Assembly: GCA_028571685.1 (NCBI GenBank)
Contig: CM053158.1
Location: forward strand, 56,264,001-56,328,000
Reading direction: 5' to 3'
DNA: 64,000 nt
From: Heterohyrax brucei
Taxonomy: Eukaryota > Chordata > Mammalia > Hyracoidea > Procaviidae
Part shown: positions 9,997 to 21,507 of the stretch, one piece after another
Layout: every line of letters starts with the position of its first letter
Position numbering within the stretch: position 1 is the first letter of the stretch
Translations under genes and position numbers: made by a program
Notes under the pieces: generated by a model
What the model saw: only the letters and a program-made list of their open reading frames with translations
Told to the model about the DNA's origin: nothing
The model's database searches: none

Positions 9997-10805
9997 TGTC
10001 ACCACTATTCCAGGAGAAGAACAGCACCCTTTTCTACCACAGGGCCCTTCTTCCCTCCATTCAGTCCATTAGATCCACCTCTTCATTTCATTACCTATTT
10101 GTTCATAACCAGGTGGCATTCATATTTCTAATCACAATACAAATGCTTCCCTTTTATTCATCCTCCTGTAACTATCCCACACTGAAACATTTGACTCTAC
10201 TCTCAAAGTGCAGCTGGCAGACGGTCGAAGCCTTCATCTTACACTTTGGGATTTTCTGTTGGACACACCCTAGGTTCCTGAATATGTACAGAAAGTCATT
10301 AAGTCCTTGTTGATTTTATTTGGATTGATTTAGTCAAGATCTTGTTTTCCGTTTTGTTAATGCTTTGTTTTGCTTGGTTTTTGTCTGCTGTTAACTTCCC
10401 CCAGAAGAGAGAACTCATCCGTTACAAACTAGCATTTTCAGAGGCCTATCTATTATCTTAAACATCAGAAGATTTTATTTTGACCAGTTCTCTGGCATCT
10501 ATCAGGAATATTTCTTCAGGATTTCATCTTTGGGTGTACAGCCTCAGATGGCAATGGCTGGCTGAAACAGAGAGCAGCAGCCTCCGTTTACAGAGGTATG
10601 TGAGCTCCAGTTCGCCACAGTCCTCACCATTCCCTATCGCATATGCTTCATCTTCTCAACAGGCTGTATTAACTTCCTGGCCCTGCTACAATCACCTTGG
10701 TCGAGACCATCAACTCTACATAAGGTTATTAAAGAAAAAAAATATAAGTGATAGTCAATTTAGAGGTTTTGTATGTTACAACTGCAGTAACAAAAAATAA
10801 AATAA
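9997..10805. other. Unique DNA
   Basis: No confident repeat or exon. The 106-codon frames at 9993-10313 and 10480-10800 show no known domain. Confidence 0.5.
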
Positions 10806-10970
10806 AATCTAAAACACTGCTGTCGAGTCAATTCCACATTTTACTGACCCTCTCAGGCAGACTAGAACTGCCTCACAGAGTTTCCAAGGAGCACATGGTA
10901 GATTTGAACTACCGACCTTTGGGTCAGCAGATGTACCGCTTAGCCACTGTACCATCTGGGTTTTCTAAGC
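10806..10970 (-). mobile_element. AfroSINE, short form
   Basis: 'CTGCTGTCGAGTCAATTCCA' in the tail, 'TTTCCAAGGAGCACATGGTA' in the body, and head end 'CCACTGTACCATCTGGGTTT'. Confidence 0.92.
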
Positions 10971-13520
10971 AAAAAGCACATTGACAGCATCTAAAGTAAA
11001 ATGTCATTTACTTATACCTGGTATATGTCTGCTTGACGTACTGGAACCCTAACCTTGAGTTTGGAAATAGGGACTGTATCATTTGAGGTATCATTTCTAC
11101 ATTTGCCAGTGGAGAATAAAATTCATCTTTCATGAGAGATAAACGTAATATATCCAGGAAACAGAAAAAGAGTGAAATGTTGCTGTACCAGAGGTACACT
11201 GTCCCTTCCTTCCCTGAAGAGTGTTTTGTGGAGAAAGATGACCTCATCCTCAAAACCAGAAATACTTCCTGAATGTTTTTAATGCACCTGTAATCAACTC
11301 CAGTTTGACTCTTCACTTATTTATCTGCCCTTCTTTGGAATCTCCTTCTCTTTCACGCCACTGCAGCTGATCAATAGTGCTTACGACCGGTGCAAAATGC
11401 ATCCGCTATTCTAGTCTTAAATCACCTCTTTCAAGCTTCCAGCAAAACCCCAGTTTTCAGGGATGTGATGAAGTGTATTTTCATCATGCCTGGACCCTTT
11501 GTAGTTTTAAGGATGCATATGCCATTCCTACTCAGATCTGGGATCCCCACCGTGATTCCCACGCTGCCTTTTAGCCTTTTCTCATACAGAAACTGCTCTG
11601 TGACTTTTAACCTATTCAGTCCTCTTAGGGCTTCTGCTTTTTCCCCTTCTCTTTGAGGGACACAGTCTCAATTAAATGCAGACTTCTTGCTCTGGAAGGT
11701 TCATGCGAACAAGGAATTTTATCAAGCACGATGGTTTTTTAAAATCACATATCATCATTTTCACAACAAATCTGAAAAACCTCGCATGCAGTCTGAGACT
11801 TAATAAAGACACATCTCAAACTCTGCTTCCTGATGTATACCGTGTACACACAACACTGAAGAGGCAGACACAGGTCACCAAGGGACATGCACCATGTCCC
11901 TGAGCTTTCCACTGGGAAGAGCTTCTCTGTATCTCACACACTGCCATCCAGTTTAAGCAGATACTTCTCTACCACTGTCAGTTCTGTCTCTAAACAGCGT
12001 CAAGAGGAAGCAAGAGACAGTGAGAGAGAATGCTAAAGAGGAGCATGTAGTCAGTACAAATTTGAACTCATGTCAAACTGCACTATGGGATCAAGCTGAA
12101 TCATCCATTCTGACAAGATGCCTTGTGACAGTGGTACTTGAAAAATCCACATTTTCATTACACAGAGCCTACCCACTAAGAAGAGCAATCAAAAGGCAAC
12201 TAATTGAATTATCCATGAGTCCATTTAAAGAAGAAATACTGCTCCATAAAATTATACAGCCTCTCTCAAACCCGCCCCTCCAATACTTTTATCTTTCCTC
12301 TAAAGGCACGCACACCTGACATCCATGACAAAGACCTGTGGCTGTGAGAACCGGCCAAGTACGCATGTCCAGGCCAGTTTCCCACACCTGCAGGGGCAGC
12401 AGCAATGCCATTCACAAACAGCAAAAGAAGCGCCCTGTGAAAACACTGTGCGTGGGTTTCCAGCCAGGGCTCTCCACTGCACGTGCTCATCTGGAATATT
12501 CCACCCACCTGTCTGCTCTTCGGACAGAAATGCTACCATTCTCACTTCCTTCCTTCAAGGTGATATATTATAGGCCCCAGATGATGCCTTTTAAAATGAA
12601 AATACCTATCAGAGGGGTAACAAATTAAGGTTAATCATCTGTACACCCAGGGTTTGCTCACTTGCAAGTCACCAGCAGGTCTAAGAGCTACAACAAAGGA
12701 GGATGAGGTGATTTGGGCTGTTGTACGTGTGGGTGCCACAGAGGATGACCGAGGAGAGCAGTAACTTGGAGTAACCGTGAAGACCCTGGCAATTTGGGGA
12801 AGGGGACCCGTTAACAAGGAGGAGACTGAAAAAATAATCTGAAAAAGATAAAGTTGCAATGGTGGACTGGCAGGCAGAGGGCTATGCAGGTTAAAGACCA
12901 ACTCAGCTGCTTCCCAGTATGCCCAGGCAAGCTGTGATCATCCAGGGCCCGAGCCAGCTTCACATTCAGAGGCGAGTCCCCTCTCTGTAGCCCCGTGAAC
13001 GAGAGGTGCAGAGCTGGGTCATCCAGCCCCAAGTGAGGAAACAGGAGCAAGCCTGTGCAACCCCCACCGCCTCCTGCAAACAGGCTTGTTTATACCCAAC
13101 GACGAGGCTCAGGTGCCTTTCTAATTGAAAACGGTTACGGTTACGGTCCCTCTGCTGTGGCAATCAGGCTAATAATTCTCAGCTGACTCAGTAGATCAAA
13201 CAAGACCTTATTTCCTCTGAATCTTCACATTATGTAGAGTGGGCTCCCTCCAGTTAAATTGTGGAATAGATAAAGATTGTTGACTTGACCTCTTCTTTCA
13301 TTTTAGTTCCCTATATCCCAGACCCTCCTCCCCCTTGCATTACACAAATATATGTTAAGTGTTCTCTTTGGCTTCCCAACTGGGTCAGCAACCTTGCTGT
13401 GGTCCCTTACCTGGGTCTGCACTCTCTAGATCCTTTCTCTCTTCTCTCTCTCAAAATTCATCCTGCATTCTGCACTTTCAGAGATTTCCTCTCTGCCTTC
13501 TGGAGGGAACTTACTAGTGG
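10971..13520. other. Repeat-poor block, relatively GC-rich at 12.3-13.1 kb
   Basis: Over 2.5 kb without any SINE, LINE or LTR that I can recognise, against a background of roughly one SINE per 1.2 kb. 12300-13130 is visibly richer in G and C. Overlapping 80-100-codon frames lie on both strands (12020-12319, 12338-12628, 12635-12901), but none shows a family motif or a convincing exon boundary. It may hold an unrecognised exon or regulatory DNA. Confidence 0.4.
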
Positions 13521-13770
13521 GTAGGACTGTAGGCTCTGGGGTCCAGCTGACTGGCTTCAAATCCCACCTCCGCTACCTACTGACTCTGTGTGACCTGGAG
13601 CAAGTCATTCAGCCTCAAGTCCCTCATCTGTAAAACCAGAAGAGTAACAGTGCCCACTTTAAAGGGTAGCTGTGGGAAATAAACATAATCTTATGTGTAT
13701 AAATCAATTTAAGCAGTAATACTTGCCACTTTCTAAGCACTCAATAAAAATTAGCTATTGTCACTATTAT
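13521..13770 (+). mobile_element. MIR, nearly full length
   Basis: In order: 'TAGGCTCTGGGGTCCAGCTG', 'GGCTTCAAATCCCACCTC', 'TGTGACCTGGAGCAAGTCAT', 'CCCTCATCTGTAAAACC', and the 3' end 'TAAGCACTCAATAAAAATTA'. Confidence 0.92.
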
Positions 13771-13774
13771 CATA

Positions 13775-13943
13775 AATGCTATGGTGGTCCAGTGGTTAGA
13801 AGTTCGGCTGCTAAGCAAAAGGCTGACAGTTTGGATCCACCCATTGCTTCTTGGAAACCCTATGCAGTAGTTCTTTGCCTTATAGGGTCACTACAAGTCA
13901 GAACTGACTTGACTGCCATGAGTTTGGCTTTGGTCTGGTTGAG
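13775..13943 (+). mobile_element. AfroSINE at the MIR 3' end
   Basis: 'TGGTGGTCCAGTGGTTAGAA', 'TTGGAAACCCTATGCAGTAG', with the tail 'GAGTTTGGCTTTGGTCTGG'. That tail resembles the '...GGCTTTGG' end found on the solo tails in this window. Confidence 0.92.
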
Positions 13944-14268
13944 TACAATATTCATTCCTCCTATGACATGGTCATCATGCTTCAGGCCACAGGCACGAAT
14001 GCTTTAGAAATGGAGATACGCTGACATCATTTTATACGTAATAGCAAATATGTCCACAATTTGTCTCCATCTTCAGCAATCACTGGCTAGCTCCTGAACC
14101 TGAATGAAACTTCTCAATTGACAATATATTTTTGCCACTAGAACTCATTTCTCTAGATAGCCAACAATAGAACCTACAGATAGAGCAGTAATAGAGAATA
14201 TTACACAAGCTTTTTCTATTCGCTCAAAAAAAAACAAATGTCAAGTTTCTAAAGGTGTGAAAACTTAG
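13944..14268. other. Unique DNA
   Basis: AT-rich, with nothing recognised. Confidence 0.5.
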
Positions 14269-14757
14269 ATATAGTTTTGGTCATCTAGTGCTGCTTTAAC
14301 AGAAATCCTACCAGTGAATGACTTTAAAAAGAGAAATTTTATTCTGTCACAATGCAGTAGGCTAAAAGGTCAAATTCAAGGTGTCAGCTCCAGTGGAAGA
14401 GTTTCTCTGCTAGCTCTGGAGGAAGGTTTTTGTGATCAGTCTTGCCCTGGATCAGAAGCTTCTGAGGCACAGGGACTCTGATCCTTTCCAAAGGACATGC
14501 TCAACTCCTGGCGCTGCTTCTTGGAGAGAGGAGCTCCCCAGAGCTCCCCGCTGGCTTCTTGCCTTTATAGCTCAAGAGACTGACCCAACTCACAAAGCAG
14601 TTTTATACATTGTATCCTGCCCCACGAATACAACTGCCTCCCATTCAGCCTCATTAACATCATAGAGGAGAAACACCACACAATACCAGAAATCATGGCC
14701 CCACCAAACCATCACAAACATTTTCAGGGGAGCATGATTCAAGCCCTGACAGATACC
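14269..14757 (-). mobile_element. MaLR-like solitary LTR, antisense
   Basis: A second antisense copy of the 8679 element: 'GGTCATCTAGTGCTGCTTTA' at its start, 'GCCTCATTAACATCATAGAG', and 'TTCAAGCCCTGACAGA' at its end. Frames inside it (14432-14665, 14590-14784) are incidental. Confidence 0.75.
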
Positions 14758-15158
14758 AAGACAAAATTGTTCAGCTAACAGCAACCAGTTGTAGTCTGAG
14801 TGGCATTACTAAATATGTGTGATTTTGCATGCACCGTTGTTTAAGAATGTTGTTTCTTTACCTGGGAAGGTAGCACTTATTTTTGATTTTCAAGATCAGT
14901 TTAGGAGTGAGAGGAAAAAAAAAAAACATGAGATTAGGAGGTCAATCTCAGCAGTCAGTATTAATAACATAGAGACCTTGGGAACATTCATTACCCTCTC
15001 CAAGTCTCTATGTGCCTGTCTGGAAAACGGTAAATAGGGGAAAACAATCTCACGGGACTGAATTAATTTTACACTAGCATACGTAAGAATACTCTGAAAA
15101 TGGTAAGGAAGTAAGACAAGCAAAACATAACATTATTGCTACGTCATAATAATAAAAG
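14758..15158. other. Unique DNA
   Basis: No exon or repeat recognised. There is an A-tract near 14916-14927. Confidence 0.5.
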
Positions 15159-15379
15159 TTGATGTTTTAGTGGACTTATGTTCCAGGAACTCTTCTAAAT
15201 TCATTCCAGAGGTCACATGTTTAACGTTCGTGACAATGATACAGGATGTGTACTATCATCATCCCATTTTACATATGAGGAAACAAGAGCTGAAAATTGT
15301 TACATAATTTTCCCAAGGTCAGTAGCGAATGTGTGACAGAACCATAAAGTGCAAGTTCTGTAACTCGATTTTTAACACC
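15159..15379 (-). mobile_element. MIR-type SINE, antisense
   Basis: 'ATCCCATTTTACATATGAGG', 'AAACAAGAGCTGAAAATTG' and 'TTCCCAAGGTCAGTAGCGAA' follow the reverse-complement MIR core. Confidence 0.8.
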
Positions 15380-15391
15380 TATGTTGTACTT

Positions 15392-15558
15392 GGGAAACCA
15401 CGGTGGCATAGTGGGTTAAGTGCTATATCTGCTAACCAAATGTTAGCAGTTCAAATCCACCAGACACTCCTCGGAAGCTCTGTGGGGCAGTTCTACTCTG
15501 TCCTATAGAGTCACTGTGAGTCAGAACTGACTCAATGGCAAGGGGTTTTTTTTTTTTT
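15392..15558 (+). mobile_element. AfroSINE with perfect 12-bp target-site duplication
   Basis: TATGTTGTACTT stands at 15380-15391 and again at 15559-15570. The element begins 'GGGAAACCACGGTGGCATAG' and ends 'CAATGGCAAGGGG' plus a T-run, the typical end of the T-rich-tail subtype. Confidence 0.95.
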
Positions 15559-15734
15559 TATGTTGTACTTATGCCAGGAATAGAGATGTCATTGCCCCAA
15601 CTTTAGCCACAAAGATGATTATAAACTTGTCATAGTCTGTGTATTAGTTTTCTTTTGCTGCTGTAATGAAGTATCACAAACCTAGCATCTTAAAACAACA
15701 CAAATATATCTTGAAAATAAAAAAAAAGCAAAAC

Positions 15735-15782
15735 CAAACCCATTGCCATGAAGTCAATTCTGACTCATAGTGACACTATAGG
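15735..15782 (-). mobile_element. AfroSINE 3' end only
   Basis: 'AAACCAAACCCATTGCCATG' and 'CTGACTCATAGTGACACTAT' and no further; a 5'-truncated copy within the LTR-like element. Confidence 0.85.
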
Positions 15783-15807
15783 TAGGTCTTAAATAAAGAG
15801 AAGAAGA

Positions 15808-15992
15808 AAACCTTGCTGTCAGGTCAATTCAGACTCATAAGTGACCCTACAAGACAGAGCAGAACTGCCCCACCGGGTCTCTATGGAAGCACATGCCCAT
15901 ATCTTTCTCTCAAGGAGCAGCTGATGGGTTCGCATCACTGATCCTTCAGTTAATAGCCAAGAGCTTAACTGTTGCACCACTAAGCTTCCTTA
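15808..15992 (-). mobile_element. AfroSINE, long-body form
   Basis: 'ACCTTGCTGTCAGGTCAATT', 'TATGGAAGCACATGCCCATA', and head end 'TTGCACCACTAAGCTTCCTT'. Confidence 0.9.
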
Positions 15993-16399
15993 AATTAGAG
16001 TCTTATTAGGCTGAGATCAAGACGTCTACTGAACTGCATTCCTTCTAGTGGCTCCAGGGGAAAATCTTCTCCTTAACTCTTACATTTTCTGCAGACTATG
16101 TCTTCCTTGGTTCACGCCCAGCCCACCCACCCTCATCCAACCCAACAGTTGTACCACTCCAACCTCTACTTCCATCATTCATTACATCTCCTTTTCTGAC
16201 CCTCCAGTCTTGCTGTTTTGCGCAAATTTAAATCCTCATGGCTACATGGGGCCCACCAAGATAATCCAGCATAATCTCCAACCTCCCCAGCACAAAATCC
16301 TTACCCAAATCTGCGAAGTCTTTTTTTGCATGTAAATAACACAGTCACAGACAAGGCCACTGTGGCAACAAAAATACTGATGCTGGTAGTGATGTGCTA

Positions 16400-17040
16400 T
16401 GAATCACAACTGCAAAATCACTCACCTGAGGAGCGAAAGAGAATGAGGAAAAGCAAAGACTCAAAGATAATATTAGTCCAAACAACTAATGGGCCACGTG
16501 AAACACACACTTTACCACCCTGAGCCCCAAAGAAGTAGGTGGTACCCAGCGTCCACCACCGGCTTCTCTGCCAGGGATCACAATAGAAAATCTAAGACAG
16601 AGCTGGAGAAAAATGTAGAACAAAATTCAGATTCACAGAATAAGACCAGACTTAGTGGTCAGATGGTGACTAGCCCCCAGACACCCTGCTAACTCAGAAA
16701 TGAAGCCATTCCTGAAGTCCATCTTTCAGCCAAAGATTAGAAACAAATAATCACCCAAGCAAGGAACATATTTCTCAGTTCACTCAAGTCTACGAGACCA
16801 AATGGATAACACCTACCCAAAGGCAAAGACTAGAAGGCAGGAAGAGGCAGGAAAGCTAGATGAACAGACACAGGGAATCCAGGGTAGAAAGGGAAAAAGG
16901 GCAAGAGCTGAAACAGTGCACAGATTGCAAGTAACATAACAAAACAAATAAATGATGTTTAAGTTTTTTAAGGAAAAACTAATTTGTGCTGTAAGCTTTC
17001 CCATAAAGCACAACAAAATTTAAAAATTAAAATAAACTAG
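16400..17040 (+). mobile_element. Lineage-specific LINE 3' tail, copy 1
   Basis: Collinear with 62655-63287 and with the antisense copy at 48083-48575: 'GACAGAGCTGGAGAAAAATG', 'ACCAGACTTAGTGGTC', 'GAAGCCATTCCTGAAGTCC', 'GGAAAAACTAATTTGTGCTG', and an A-rich end after 'AAAGCACAACAAAATTT'. I read it as an L1-type 3' UTR of Afrotheria; the family name is from memory and tentative. Confidence 0.7.
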
Positions 17041-18410
17041 AAAAATTTTTTTTTGAAAATCCTTCACTTGAGATTGAACTGAGATGGGGCACAGCTGGAA
17101 GAGGATGTACCAGCATATGAAACCCATCTGGCATTTGAGAGTCGCAGTTACAATGGCCACTTGAAGGGCTGTGGAATTGGCTAGTATGTGAAGTACCATC
17201 AATGAACTGAAAGAAGATGACAGGCTCAAACTACCGAACACCAACCCAAGGCACAATGAGAAAACCAGAAAGCCATTCCAACAGCATTTTAAGAAACTGT
17301 CATCTTCTGCAGGCAAAGGGCAGAGCGGGATAAAAATCAGACCCAGGTCCTGAAATGAGAGAAAGCTACAGAGAACATGAAGTTACAGCTGCAACAAGCC
17401 TTCTAAATGTTACAGTCAAGGCTCTGAGAAGGAAGCTAGGGGGCAAGTCTCACTAGGGTATGACTTTCAAGAATGCCTTAGATAGGTGTGCAATTTGTGC
17501 ACTCTTTAGGAACTGCAGGTCAACTCTATGTTCTGGTCTGCTGGGAAGCATCTGCTCAGAGGAAATGGTGCCTACTTAAGGGTTCAATGCCGACTAGGAG
17601 ATGGTGTGAAAACTCTGGATGATCCAGAGCAGACATGGAAATCGGGGTCTATGGAGGTGAAAGGTGAACATGAAAATGAACGAGGCTGTCACTGAGAAGG
17701 GGCGTCTTGATGGAGATGCCTGCTTAGGACCATTCTTTACAAAAATCCTTCAGCAAATTCATCTGTCAAATTGAGAGACAATCTCAATATTTAAAAAGAA
17801 GAGAAAGAGGCGGTCGTGGTGATTTCTCAACAGTGAAGAGCTATTAGCCATCACTCCCGCATGGTGAAATTTAGTACAGAAAGACTTTTGAATTGGGATG
17901 TTCCATTTCAAAAATCATGCTGTCATAATATGGAGAGTTACCCAGGTATAAATGATAGCCTTGCACAATTCTCATAGCTAGACACCTTGGTGATTTATGG
18001 AGGAACGGTTTCCTTAAATCACAACAAAAGATGACAAATTTTGGAGGCTGGCCTCTGGCATCTCAAATTGTCCTCAACTGAGTGAAAGACATGGAATGTA
18101 AAGAACATCATTTGTACTGTTAAAAACATTCTTCGACATTTAAAATTGTTTCAGAAGAAAACAAATTATGTGGCTTTGTCAACTAGGCATCTAATGTTTT
18201 GTTTTGTTTTTGAAATGACAATGTCATTCAGTAAAATGGCACTCCATACCTAAATCTACTTATCTTGACAAAGTGTTTCCATGCATCTTTTCAAAGCCTG
18301 TGAACCAGAGAAATCGTGGTGACAATTTAGGAATTATCAAAAGTACTGTGACATACCCAGTACCAAATATTAGAGAGTAAAAGTTCAGAAGTGACATATA
18401 CAATCTAAAT
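17041..18410. other. Unique DNA
   Basis: About 1.4 kb with no interspersed repeat I can name. The antisense frame 17020-17316 has hydrophobic runs but no recognisable family, and I do not call a gene. Confidence 0.5.
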
Positions 18411-18588
18411 CAGGGTTTCTCAACCTCAGCACAAGTGGCATTTTAGGTTAGATGATTCCGAGTTACGGGGGCTGGCTGGCCTGTGCACTAGAGGATATTT
18501 ACCCTCAACCCTAGCCACACTATCCACTAGGTGCCGGTAACATCTCACCCCACCATCAGTTGCCACTGTCAAAAATGTCCCCCAAAGC
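18411..18588. mobile_element. MER20 (hAT-Charlie DNA element)
   Basis: The terminal motif 'CAGGGTTTCTCAACCTCAGC' is followed by 'GTGGCATTTTAGGTTAGATG', 'CTATCCACTAGGTGCCGGTA' and 'AAAAATGTCCCCCAAAGCC'. The far end is cut off by the SINE at 18592. Confidence 0.88.
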
Positions 18589-18591
18589 CAA

Positions 18592-18753
18592 AACCAAACC
18601 CACTGCCAGCGAGTCAATTCCAACTCATAGTAACCCTACAGGACAGAGTAGAACTGAGTTCTACTGAGTTTCCAAGGAGTACCTGGTAGATTTGAACTGC
18701 CAACCTACTGGTTAGCAGCTATAGCATTGAATCACTCTGCCACCAGGTTTTCC
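18592..18753 (-). mobile_element. AfroSINE inserted in MER20
   Basis: 'CCAAACCCACTGCCAGCGAG', 'CCTACAGGACAGAGTAGAAC', then a local duplication 'TGAGTTCTACTGAGTTTCC', and head 'CTCTGCCACCAGGTTTTCC'. Confidence 0.92.
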
Positions 18754-18794
18754 AGTAGAAGTAATGCTAAATGTCAAAAAAGATCATCACTGAA

Positions 18795-18990
18795 AACATT
18801 TATTGAGCTCTAATATATTGCAAGCCCTCATTCAGTTAAATATTAACTCACCCAGCTGCCACAACAGCCCCATGAAACAGATATTCTAGTTATCCCCATT
18901 TTACAGATAAGAAAACTGAGTGTTAAAAAAGAGAAAAATAAGTGTTCTCCCATAAAGCTTACAAAGTAGGAGGTGTTCAAGACAAGATTC
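18795..18990 (-). mobile_element. MIR-family SINE, antisense
   Basis: 'TTATTGAGCTCTAATATATT', 'CCCCATTTTACAGATAAGAA' and 'AACTGAGTGTTAAAAAAGAG' match the antisense MIR order. Confidence 0.75.
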
Positions 18991-19102
18991 AAAAACCAGG
19001 TAGGCTGACCCAGATGCCTCTTAGACTGCATGTGCTTTACAGCTCCTGTGAAGTAAACACTGTTTTTATTCCCTATTATGCAATTAGGAAAACAGATGCT
19101 TT

Positions 19103-19310
19103 GGTATGGGGGACAAACTATGGCTTTGGGCCAAGTCTAGCCCATCATGTTTTATTGGAAACCACCACTCATTCATTTGTATACTGACTTTGGCTGTTTC
19201 CAGTCTACAGTACGGCAAGTTGAGTAGTGGGAAAGAGACTACAGGCCCTGCAAAGATGAAAAAATTTACTATGTGGCTTTTTATGGAAAAAGTCAATGCT
19301 AACCCCTGCT
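19103..19310. mobile_element. hAT-group non-autonomous DNA element
   Basis: 'GGACAAACTATGGCTTTGGG', 'TTTTATTGGAAACCACCACT', 'GTTGAGTAGTGGGAAAGAGA' and the end 'GTCAATGCTAACCCCTGC' match the common mammalian element with termini of the type CAGGGGTCGGCAAAC. I do not recall its exact family name. A simple repeat-derived frame runs through it. Confidence 0.75.
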
Positions 19311-19433
19311 AAAGAGGCTAAGAAACTATGTCTAGGCCACTTCAGCGGGAAATGGTAGAGCCAGACATTGAACTCAGCCCAGCCCCATAACCCAGGCTCC
19401 CCACTATAGGCTCTGCTACCAACAGAAACAGCA

Positions 19434-19812
19434 GAGGTTTCCCCAGCTATCTGAAGGCACAGCATTCTCATGAAACTTTTTGTAAGCCAAAATGGCATAA
19501 AACAAGGAAGCAAGTACCATTAATTTATATGGATAAATTATTCCCAGACCCCCAATAACCTACCAAATCATACACCTAATAACACTATAAAATCTACAAA
19601 ACACTAACATACAGTAAAAGCTGAGACGCTGAATGTAACCCCAGGGACAGAGTTCCACAATGTCACTCTTGATGTTTAAAGGCTTGCTGCAAAACAAACT
19701 TTAAATGCTATTGCCACCTTTTGCCTTTTCTTCTTATTAATGTTAAGTCTTCCATAAAAGCAAAGCGGCATAAAGTGAACTTTCAGAAAGTGGGGATACC
19801 TGTCATAGCAGT
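19434..19812 (+). mobile_element. Unclassified interspersed repeat, copy A
   Basis: Shares an ordered series of blocks with 51142-51608: 'CTGAAGGCACAGCATTCTC', 'AAGCCAAAATGGCATAAAAC', 'CCCAGACCCCCAATAACC', 'GCTGAGACGCTGAATGTA', 'AAATGCTATTGCCACCTTTT'. It continues further 3' to 'AGTGGGGATACCTGTC'. No known family comes to mind. Confidence 0.65.
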
Positions 19813-20060
19813 CAGCAGCACTCTTCTAAGCACTGGCATACATATCAAACCAAACCATCAAGTTGCTTCTCACTCATAGTAACCCTATAGGACAGAGTAG
19901 AACTGCCCCATAGAGTTTTCAAGGAGAGGCCGGTGAATTAAACTGCTAATTTTCTGGTCAGCAGCTGAGCTGTTAACCCCTGGGCCACCAGAGCGCCACT
20001 GGTAGCTGTTAGCTTCCCAATAACCAAACGAGGTATCACCGTATGCTATAACAGCGCTCA
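19813..20060 (-). mobile_element. MIR-type fragment split by an AfroSINE
   Basis: 'CACTCTTCTAAGCACTGGCA' before the SINE (19846-19999) and 'GCTTCCCAATAACCAAACGA' after it. The right half is weak. Confidence 0.5.
19846..19999 (-). mobile_element. AfroSINE, short form
   Basis: 'CAAACCAAACCATCAAGTTG', 'CCCTATAGGACAGAGTAGAA', and head 'CCTGGGCCACCAGAGCGCC'. Confidence 0.92.
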
Positions 20061-20349
20061 CTTACATACACTGAGGCCTTTTTTATCCCTAGCCTTGGGA
20101 ACACACTCTAACTTACAGTAGTTTGCAAGGAGTTAGCGACAAGTTCCTCAAAGTCTTTATCCCTTGACTGGGACAAATTTAAAGACCCCTCTACATTCTT
20201 TTCTAGAGTTGGCTTCAGTGGTAACTCTTTTAATAATGTCTTTCTCCCCTTCCCTGTTTCATTTCTCCCCTTCCCAACCTATCTTTCCAGGGATAATCTT
20301 CCAAATAAAACCATCTTAGCTATATTCTTGTCTTAGAGTCTGTGTCTAA

Positions 20350-20466
20350 GAAAACTAAACCCAAGGGATCTCATTTTTACAGACAGGAAAACTAGAGCCC
20401 AAAGAGGTTATGTAATAAGCCCAGAGTCACACGGCTGGTAACTGCTGGTGCCAGGATTTGACCCAG
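20350..20466 (-). mobile_element. MIR, antisense
   Basis: 'ATTTTTACAGACAGGAAAAC', 'CAAAGAGGTTATGTAATAAG', 'CAGAGTCACACGGCTGGTAA', 'GCCAGGATTTGACCC' keep the reverse MIR core order. Confidence 0.92.
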
Positions 20467-20471
20467 GGAAG

Positions 20472-20518
20472 CTGGGTCCACACTGGGTCCACACTGGGTC
20501 CACACTGGGTCCACACTG
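20472..20518 (+). repeat. Minisatellite, 11 bp x 4 plus 3 bases
   Basis: Four perfect tandem copies of CTGGGTCCACA followed by CTG. It begins six bases after the MIR end, whose 'CCAGGGAAGCTGGGTCC' may have seeded it. The unit length is not a multiple of three. Confidence 0.98.
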
Positions 20519-21507
20519 CTGTTCAAACCACTCCCAAGCAATCACCTTTCATGAAGGGCAGCTGAATAGTCCTCTTGCCTCTTCTCTGCTGAAGAAGAGA
20601 ATAGATGATCATGAATGCTATCTCAGAGAGTTTATACGCGGAGAGAAGAAAGCTCGCTCCTTCTCCGTCACCGAGGGACACAGGAAAGACAGCTCTCCTG
20701 TCATGATAACAGTCTATTTTTATGCCACAAACCAAAAGGGGACAGGGGAAACTTTTCTTTCTCTAGTTTTGGAGAGTAACCTCTTTATAATCCCTTTGCT
20801 TGTGCTCCCATACCAGCCCCAACATGGAATATTCCCTTGAATTCAAGACTCTCATTTTCCAGTGCTTATAACAGATACGAAATCTGTGTCCAAATCCAAT
20901 TAGTGAGATGCAGAATCCATGAGCGCCCACCAATACGAATCACATTCCAATACTTCTTTCATGTGGGAAAACAGGCTATCAGTCCTGTTCTCTTGGGAAT
21001 TTAAAAAAACACATATTTGATTGATATACCACTATCATAACCCCTCATCTACAGCTCACAGTCCTCATAATGAGAGTTCTTGAAATCATTCTGCCTGTCA
21101 CATATACACCCTGTTGATGGCCAGAAAGAGCTACTCTAAAAGGGGAAAAGCCCCTCAGTAGACACCCCAACTTACCCCACTCCAGACACTAAGGCAAACA
21201 GTGAGGTTTATTTTCTTTGACCAGTTTATGTGTTGCAAAAACAAAATTTCAAATTTAGACCATATATTTCTAAGAACACTAATGGTCTTATGAAAAAGAT
21301 GTGAGGAAATAAGCCAGTCACTGTATACATTTACACATTGTAGACTATGTGATTAGTCACCAGTAGAGTCATAGGGTGAAAAATCCACCCAGCTGTATAT
21401 GGCAGCTGTGCCCTAAAGTCTTTGCTTTAAACCCTTTGGAGTCTCTGAATCTCATGTGTATTTTCTTTGCCTAATTCATTCATATAACAATAGCTATTAT
21501 ATTACTT
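20519..21507. other. Unique DNA
   Basis: No repeat recognised. The longest plus-strand frame of the window's unique DNA (20448-20840, 130 codons) crosses the minisatellite and continues here. It has no family motif, and its start lies in repeats, so it is not called as a gene. Confidence 0.5.

Larger units (their letters stand above)
15643..16345 (-). mobile_element. LTR-like old mammalian repeat, antisense, split by SINEs
   Basis: 'TATTAGTTTTCTTTTGCTGC' begins it. After two SINE pieces it resumes with 'GCATTCCTTCTAGTGGCTCC' and 'GGGCCCACCAAGATAATCCA', ending near 'TTTTTTTGCATGTAAATAAC'. It is the reverse-complement counterpart of 38503-38971. The class is probable, the family name not certain. 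Confidence 0.6.

Noticed and set aside
12300-13130. Possible coding exon in the GC-richer block
   Set aside because: Several overlapping frames exist on both strands, but none has a family motif or a consistent acceptor/donor pair, so only a note on composition is kept.
20448-20840. 130-codon plus-strand frame
   Set aside because: It starts in the MIR end, crosses the 11-bp minisatellite and continues in unique DNA without any recognisable domain or splice evidence.
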